Below are positions 58,809-64,000 of a stretch of DNA of 64,000 nucleotides, piece after piece. The notes beneath the pieces were generated by a model. The model was not told the origin of the DNA. It made no database searches and saw only the letters and a list, made by a program, of their open reading frames with translations. Source of the DNA: Candidatus Nitrosocosmicus franklandus (lineage in GTDB: Archaea; Thermoproteota; Nitrososphaeria; Nitrososphaerales; Nitrososphaeraceae); assembly GCF_900696045.1 (NCBI RefSeq), contig NZ_LR216287.1, positions 2,461,854-2,525,853 on the forward strand, written 5' to 3'. A program made the translations under genes and the position numbers. Within the stretch, counting starts at the first letter, position 1. The number at the start of each line of letters is the position of its first letter.

Positions 58809-59015
58809 TTATCGAAAGTGCTTCGGGATCAAGTTGTTTATCCGATCTTTTAATTCTCTATAAGTAGATTGATTTGGTAATTCTGAAAGATCTATATTGT
58901 CGACCTCATCTAACTTTGAGGAATTTATTTTTTGATCGGCGACCCAAGTATCTCTGCAAACTAGCCTTCTATCTGTGTTAGGATCCTGATCCTTAAGATC
59001 AGTATTCTTACTCAA
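58809..59015 (-). CDS. Small hydrophilic protein
   Basis: 68 residues, polar, with a coherent middle (RLVCRDTWVADQKI) and a C-terminal helix (STYRELKDRINNLIPKHFR). Function unknown. It ends 69 bases from IS copy 4. The inferred older order puts the 22685 gene facing it across the rearrangement point, so neither gene was cut. Confidence 0.5.
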   Translation of the reverse strand: MSKNTDLKDQDPNTDRRLVCRDTWVADQKINSSKLDEVDNIDLSELPNQSTYRELKDRINNLIPKHFR

Positions 59016-59675
59016 TGAGGCCTCCCTACTAATTGTACATATTTTATTTGTGATAAATGTAACTATTAACTATGATTGCTCAATTTTCAAGGACAAAAAT
59101 TTTAAATGATTAATGAAATCTGTCATAAGCGTCGGGCCTGTTATCATATTGGTCAAATTACGGACCAAAATTGGGAGCTAAAAGTAACTAATCATAATGA
59201 GTTAACCTATCCCTCGCTACCAGCAAAACACGTTGGATATAACAGAAAAATTGGATTGAATTAATCGTATTTAATGATTGTGTTAAATATCATCCAATGC
59301 TTATAGTTCGTCGTCAAAATTCATAGAAGACGTCAATGTTTTATATGACCTACTTGGCGCAATAGAAAATTTCACATTTATTATATTTTAACAATAGGCC
59401 AAATTCATTACGAAAATAGAATTTTCTTTTAAACATAACCAAAACAAGATAACATCAGAGAAATTGCCTTTTGCCTAAATCTAAAAACATTTTCTACATC
59501 TTATAATGAAACAGTATTGTTTAATCAAATAGATTTGATTTTCTAGGTGCACCCGATGACATAACACAGCCTGAGTCTGTGCAAATATGAAAAATAATAT
59601 TTAATCTCATAAAAGAGAAAAATACATTTCTGAATTGTAGATCAGTAGTGAGGAGCTCTTCTCGTCGTAGAACTA
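59016..59675. other. Intergenic, 0.66 kb
   Basis: AT-rich; no gene or repeat was recognised. Confidence 0.35.
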
Positions 59676-60922
59676 TCATACTGCCAAATCATTTGAGAAA
59701 ATAAGAGGAGTTCGAACTGGTTTCATATCTACTCTAACCTCATGGTTCGCATTACTATTAGTGTTACTACTTTGCAATTCTTGGATATTTAAGAATGAAA
59801 GTACTGCTTTATTGAATATCTCTGGATATTGATACATTAACCCATGACCTGCATCCTTTATCTTCATTAGCCATGCTCCCGGAATTTTTTGAACTATGTT
59901 AACAGAATTCTCTGCTGGGGTAAAATAATCGTCAGTTCCGACAATAGCTATAGTGGACGAGGAAATGTTTCCGAGAATCTGACACTTGCCACTCCAGTTT
60001 TCTGACGCTCTTATTTGCATCTCCATTACGTCTGGAGATACTGATTTGGATGGGACTGGAACATAGTTCAGATAATTAGGGTTAGCTTCAAACCATAATT
60101 TAGGGAACATTAATGTAATTGAACTCTGACCTACCTCCTCAGGAGTGGAAGAAGTATTGCTATATGTTTCCATTACTTCAGGAGTTGGTGGAACTGAATC
60201 AGGACCATCACAACTTGAAGCATATAAAATGAGGCTATCCACTCTATCTGGATCTACTACCGCTAGTTGCTGTGCGATAAAGGCCCCAATAGATCATCCA
60301 AGGATATTGGGTTTCTCAATTCCCAATGCATTCAAAAACTCAGAGTATCATTTACAAATTGGCTAATTGAAAACTCTTAGGTCCCTATAGTAGATTCGTC
60401 AGCACCGCTATTATCGAAAATAATCACTTTACAGTCATCCAGAGCATTAGTCAAGTTATTTATCACAGTTGGACTTCACATGTCTATAGTATCACCTGCT
60501 CCTGCAATTAAAACAATTGTGTTGTTTCCCTCATCTATCTGCTTATAGGCCATATCTATATCATCTACTGTTACCTTTTGAACTGGCAAGCTATCTATTT
60601 CCCGAATCATATCCTCAAATAATGATGATGGTGATGAGGGTAGAATACTTGATTGAGTATTATTATTGATAGTAGTCATAGACAAGGTAACGTTAGAATT
60701 ATCGATAGTATTAATACTATCAACTGTTTCAGTAATTGTTTGCTGAACTTCCTTATTTATCGTTGATTGCAAATCAAGTTGATCTTGTTGAATAGATTGA
60801 TTTAGAGGGGAAGTCGCATAAACCAAAACTGGACTTGTGTTTGAAATAGTAAAATTACTACCTACAAAAACCATTATAGTAACCAAAACGAGAACCGTTG
60901 ATGATAATCTTTTATTTGTCAC
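59676..60922 (-). pseudogene. Secreted alpha/beta-hydrolase gene, decayed
   Basis: Read from 60922 down: a signal peptide (VLVLVTIMVFVGSNFTIS), a Gln/Thr/Asn-rich spacer, then the hydrolase (TIVLIAGAGDTIDM) which hits a TGA at 60476-60478. Beyond it the frame goes on with VIIFDNSGADESTIGT, a TAA, a 1-base deletion, then ILG-TGA-SIGAFIAQQL (nucleophile Ser). From 60242 the open part supplies VGTDDYFTP (acid) and DAGHGLMYQYP (His). The full catalytic triad is present in about 410 codons, with three nonsense changes and one frameshift. Confidence 0.8.
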
Positions 60923-61083
60923 AAAAATTGTTCATCATATAGTTCTTAAAAATTTAAAAGCAGTTGTTGTAAAAACTGGATTCAACACCTTTTTGATAAA
61001 TTATTCGATTAAATGCATATTGACAATTGTAATTAATTGAAAGTTTTTCTATCTTCATGTTCTAATTTCATTAGTATCTATCT

Positions 61084-61917
61084 ATGGCTCTAAACATTGG
61101 GTGTTCTGGATGGAGTTATGAAGGCTGGAAGGGCAAATTCTATCCAAGAGAAATGGAAAATAAAGACTATCTGTCCTATTACTCTAAACTCTTTAAATTC
61201 GTTGAGGTTGATTCTACGTATTACCACATACCTTCAAGAACTACAGTTAGAGGATGGAAGGACAAGACACCTGATGATTTTAGGTTTTCATTAAAATTTC
61301 CCAAAGTTATAACTCACGAAAAGAAATTAGAAGATGTTGTAAAGCCTCTATCAATTCTTTTTTACTCATTAGAACCATTGATTGATAAAACACTAACACT
61401 GCTAATACAACTCCCCCATTTTCTCACAGAAAGGAACGGCTTTACTCCATTAAAAGATATGGTTCATCATCTAGACAAAAGATTCAGATATTCCATTGAA
61501 GTGAGGCATCCTTCTTGGTTTACGGAAGAGGTGTATGAATTTCTAAAATACAATGATATCTCGTTGGTCTGGAGTATTCGGGACGAACTTGTATCCCCAT
61601 CAATTGTTACTTCAGATCACGTATATATTAGATTTATTGGTGACAGAAGTATATCTGAAAAGGATTTTGGAAAAATAGTAAAAGACAGAAGAAAAGATCT
61701 ACTTGAATACGTTAAACAGGTTAGAGAGATCCAGAATGAAAATTCTGACATACAAGATATATTGATAGCCTTTAACAATCACTTTGCTGGTTTTGGTCCT
61801 CAATCAGTTAACGATTTTCTGAGATTAATGAGTATGTCAGAGATTGATTGGAAGGCCGAAATGGAGAGATACAAAAACAACAATAATACTAACCAATCAA
61901 CTCTGTCAGGTTTTTAA
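61084..61917 (+). CDS. DUF72 family protein
   Basis: 277 residues. NIGCSGWSYEGWKGKFYP, FVEVDSTYYHIPS, FRFSLKFPKVITHEKKL and YSIEVRHPSWF are the marks of the DUF72 TIM-barrel family, whose biochemical role is unknown. The C-terminal NNHFAGFGPQSVNDFLRL completes the barrel; the last 12 residues are polar. ATG at 61084 gives the usual N-terminus. Confidence 0.9.
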   Translation: MALNIGCSGWSYEGWKGKFYPREMENKDYLSYYSKLFKFVEVDSTYYHIPSRTTVRGWKDKTPDDFRFSLKFPKVITHEKKLEDVVKPLSILFYSLEPLIDKTLTLLIQLPHFLTERNGFTPLKDMVHHLDKRFRYSIEVRHPSWFTEEVYEFLKYNDISLVWSIRDELVSPSIVTSDHVYIRFIGDRSISEKDFGKIVKDRRKDLLEYVKQVREIQNENSDIQDILIAFNNHFAGFGPQSVNDFLRLMSMSEIDWKAEMERYKNNNNTNQSTLSGF

Positions 61918-62129
61918 GTTCACATGAAATTGTATGTCCAATCTTGTTTGCATACGTAAAACTGTCAGTAATCTACACCAACCCAATCCTTCTACCGAGT
62001 CCCCAACCATGATCATCAAATACCAAGTTACATACTTGTAGTAATTTTAAATACATGAACCAAGATATTGACAGAAAAGGATTAACTACTTTTATGTTGC
62101 TCTATGTCATACTTTTTTAAAGATTAAAT

Positions 62130-62796
62130 GGCTCTGTTCATTTAGCGTCAAGTCTATAGCTTGAAGATGTCCTATCTCTTTTATGAATACTAGAAACAGA
62201 ACACCTTCAAGGTATGTGTATTATGGCTTACATTTGTACTTTTCAGGTCTTTCTCTTAGGAAAACATCTGAAAGATTATCATACTGTATCAAACGAAATC
62301 ATGTCACTATCTGGAACTGGATTCAAAAGTACCAACCTAAGATTATCAAGACAAAACAAAGAAGGATATGTGAATTCATTGTAGATGAAACATTGCTTAA
62401 GGTTGGTTCAGAATACACGTGGTTATGGGTTGCAATAGATGCGAAAAGTAAGGAAATTCTCTCACTATCCATTTCTAAGGAGAGAAACATGTTTGTTGCG
62501 GAACGGTTTCTGTCAAACATAGTCAGAGACTATGGAAAGCATCCAGTTTCAACAGATGGTGGTACTTGGTATCCCATGGCTTGTCAATTCCTTAAATTAG
62601 AACACCATCTCCATTCCTCCTATGAAAAAAACTTGATTGAAAGAACAATGCAGTATATCAAGGACAGAACTGAAAGTTTCGATGATTACTTTCCCTGCAG
62701 GCTAAAGAACTGCAAACTAAAACACGTAAAAAACTGGTTGAACCTGTTTGTCGACTATCACAACAAGGAATTAAAACCTGTTAACTGAACAGAGCC
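62130..62796 (+). mobile_element. IS6-family insertion sequence, copy 5 (intact, 667 bp)
   Basis: Terminal repeats GGCTCTGTTCA / TGAACAGAGCC. Flanked by GATTAAAT on both sides (62122-62129 and 62797-62804), a perfect 8-bp direct duplication. Same length as copy 3 but clearly diverged in sequence, so it belongs to a second sub-lineage and arrived separately. Confidence 0.95.
62183..62788 (+). CDS. IS6-family DDE transposase (copy 5, intact)
   Basis: 201 residues, same architecture as the copy 3 enzyme: RKTSERLSYCIKRNHVTIWNW helix-turn-helix, FIVDETLLKVGS, STDGGTWYP and ERTMQYIKDRTES. Differs from copy 3 at many positions, for example around residues 50-60 and 75-90. Complete and probably active. 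Confidence 0.93.
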   Translation: MNTRNRTPSRYVYYGLHLYFSGLSLRKTSERLSYCIKRNHVTIWNWIQKYQPKIIKTKQRRICEFIVDETLLKVGSEYTWLWVAIDAKSKEILSLSISKERNMFVAERFLSNIVRDYGKHPVSTDGGTWYPMACQFLKLEHHLHSSYEKNLIERTMQYIKDRTESFDDYFPCRLKNCKLKHVKNWLNLFVDYHNKELKPVN

Positions 62797-63123
62797 GATT
62801 AAATATATTACACGCATATACAGAATATGGAAGATCGGCAGAGGATGTTCTAAGGCTAGTTATATTCTTGGTAGGATAGTATACGATTTGATTTGTTGAA
62901 TTTACTGATCTAGTCTTTTTATATCGATTACATAGGTTAACTTTATCGTGTTTTCATTTAAACGATGGTCTTAAATCCATCCTACAACTTATTGTAGAGA
63001 GTGTAGGGTAGAACCATTCTTGTTATTAATTTTCGAATGCTTACTGCAACTGAATTCAGAAATATGTCTGTGAAAGTGGGTGAATTTAAACCCGAAAATA
63101 TTTCCGACTGTGGGCTTTGAGGT
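62797..63123. other. Intergenic, 0.33 kb, with possible original N-terminus of the integrase
   Basis: From ATG 63064 the frame MSVKVGEFKPENISDCGL reads into a TGA at 63118-63120, in frame with the integrase that follows. This suggests the integrase gene once began further up. Confidence 0.4.
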
Positions 63124-64000
63124 TTGAATGATTCTCCCGTACCTCAACATCCTGCAGAAGCTACAAAAAATAGCAATTTAATTTTGAATCAGCGCCGGGA
63201 GAGGGATAAGAGACCATACAGCGGTAACAAATTATGCTCAATTGATGAGAAATTGGTACAAGATTTCAAAGAGTATCTTGTTAACCAGAAACAAAGTCCT
63301 CATACTATAAGAAACAAGATTCAATATATAAAGAGATTCTACTATGTTTTAGAAGAAGAAAATGCTCAAGATTTAATGTCTGTTTCTCCAGAAACACGCC
63401 AGCATGCAATGAAATCATTGGCATCATTGTCAAAGTTTATGGGAATATATGATCGGTGGCAAACCCTCATTAAGAGATTCCAATTAAAATGGCCAAAGAA
63501 AGAGGCATATGCTATATTTAATGAAATTTTCAATGATTCTAATGAATCCTATACTACTATGTTAAAATGGATAAAGGATTCTATTCTAGTTCTTCCAAAA
63601 TCGTGGGGGAATATTATCCTCTTTAATACCTTAACGGGGCTTCGGCCGGATGAAGGGTATAAAGCAATGGATCTCATTAGGACTGAAGGTACTACATATA
63701 TTGACAAGAAAAGGATGCTCTTGATGCATTATAAATTTCCAAACCACTTTATCCGCGTTTCCAAAAAGGCATATGTTAGCATTATAAATGAGGAAATCTT
63801 ACAAATTGCTCGTAAGTCCGAACAAGTTACTTCATATAATTTGATGAGAAACACCTTTAGTGAATATTGCGTCTCTATGAATATGTATTACTGTAGAAAG
63901 GTCTTCGCCACATTTTTGAGGAATGAAGGAATTGAACCAGAGATAATAGATCTATTACAAGGGCGAATTCCAAACTCTATATTTGTACGACACTATTACA
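63124..64000 (+). CDS. Tyrosine recombinase (integrase), truncated by window edge
   Basis: From TTG 63124 at least 292 residues are visible. The core-binding domain (KLVQDFKEYLVNQKQSPHTI, IQYIKRFYYVLEEENAQDL) precedes the catalytic domain with LTGLRPDEGYKAM (first Arg), YYCRKVFATFLRNEGI (second Arg; the usual His two before is Tyr or Cys) and at the window end NSIFVRHYY with the Tyr nucleophile. It joins an archaeal provirus or integrative element to the chromosome. The element would extend beyond position 64000. A TGA directly before the TTG suggests either a shortened gene or decay. Confidence 0.8.
   Translation, partial: MNDSPVPQHPAEATKNSNLILNQRRERDKRPYSGNKLCSIDEKLVQDFKEYLVNQKQSPHTIRNKIQYIKRFYYVLEEENAQDLMSVSPETRQHAMKSLASLSKFMGIYDRWQTLIKRFQLKWPKKEAYAIFNEIFNDSNESYTTMLKWIKDSILVLPKSWGNIILFNTLTGLRPDEGYKAMDLIRTEGTTYIDKKRMLLMHYKFPNHFIRVSKKAYVSIINEEILQIARKSEQVTSYNLMRNTFSEYCVSMNMYYCRKVFATFLRNEGIEPEIIDLLQGRIPNSIFVRHYY

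Noticed and set aside
44834-60478. TGA read as tryptophan (recoding)
   Set aside because: Several TGA codons replace expected Trp, but only in genes that also have frameshifts. Intact genes of the window end at TGA normally.
1-64000. tRNA, rRNA and CRISPR arrays
   Set aside because: I looked for T-loop-like sequences and spaced direct repeats and found none; short or intron-bearing tRNAs could be missed by eye.

Overview
The window is archaeal and reads like an ammonia-oxidising thaumarchaeon (Nitrososphaerota), most like the soil lineage Nitrososphaera/Nitrosocosmicus. The supports are AT-rich DNA, TATA-box promoters about 25 bases before many start codons (leaderless genes), an archaeal Hjc resolvase, an archaeal translin homologue, a geranylgeranyl reductase for ether lipids, an archaeal CobT-like protein, HflX, and many secreted copper proteins (multicopper oxidases, plastocyanin-like domains). 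No amo, rRNA or tRNA gene was seen, so the lineage is an inference from gene content. Coding density is low: long AT-rich gaps and decayed genes are common.

Layout. 0-6.6 kb is a conserved housekeeping block: membrane protein fragment, CobT-like protein, metallo-beta-lactamase hydrolase, NAD(P)HX epimerase, zinc-finger protein, Hjc, translin, geranylgeranyl reductase. 6.6-13.3 kb is sparse: a secreted Gln/Asn/Ser repeat protein, an orphan protein, a quinone-oxidoreductase-like enzyme and a two-domain multicopper oxidase. 13.65-22.67 kb is bounded by two inverted, nearly identical IS6-family elements. Between them lie a DASS transporter, a ribbon-helix-helix-like protein, a multicopper oxidase fused to plastocyanin with a secreted partner, and a universal stress protein. 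22.7-31.2 kb holds small secreted and hypothetical proteins, a GNAT, and an orphan His-rich membrane protein with a palindromic operator and a winged-helix protein upstream. 31.7-38.4 kb is a second ordinary block (RimI, HflX, zinc-ribbon protein, CorA, cupin, APC permease). 38.4-61 kb is accessory: zinc-ribbon microproteins, IS6 copies 3 and 4, an IS5-like element, a plastocyanin gene pair, stress proteins, a CPA2 antiporter and at least five decayed genes. The window ends with a DUF72 protein, IS6 copy 5 and a truncated tyrosine recombinase.

Main finding. Five IS6-family copies are present. Copies 3 and 5 are intact and flanked by perfect 8-bp direct repeats. Copies 1, 2 and 4 share a frameshift, and none has matching flanks. 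Their six 8-bp flanks instead match between copies in a closed cycle, one pair with a single mismatch. This is the footprint of two successive inversions (about 35.4 kb, then 7.7 kb), made by intramolecular replicative transposition or recombination between copies. The mutations inside the elements give the same order of events. The gene order between 13.6 and 58.7 kb is therefore derived, and an element with a broken transposase still spread.

The recurrent functional theme is extracytoplasmic copper: two type C-like two-domain multicopper oxidases, two plastocyanin-like domains, and two secreted proteins each paired with a cupredoxin gene. Other themes are universal stress proteins (four domains in three genes, one interrupted) and very small Cys-rich proteins.
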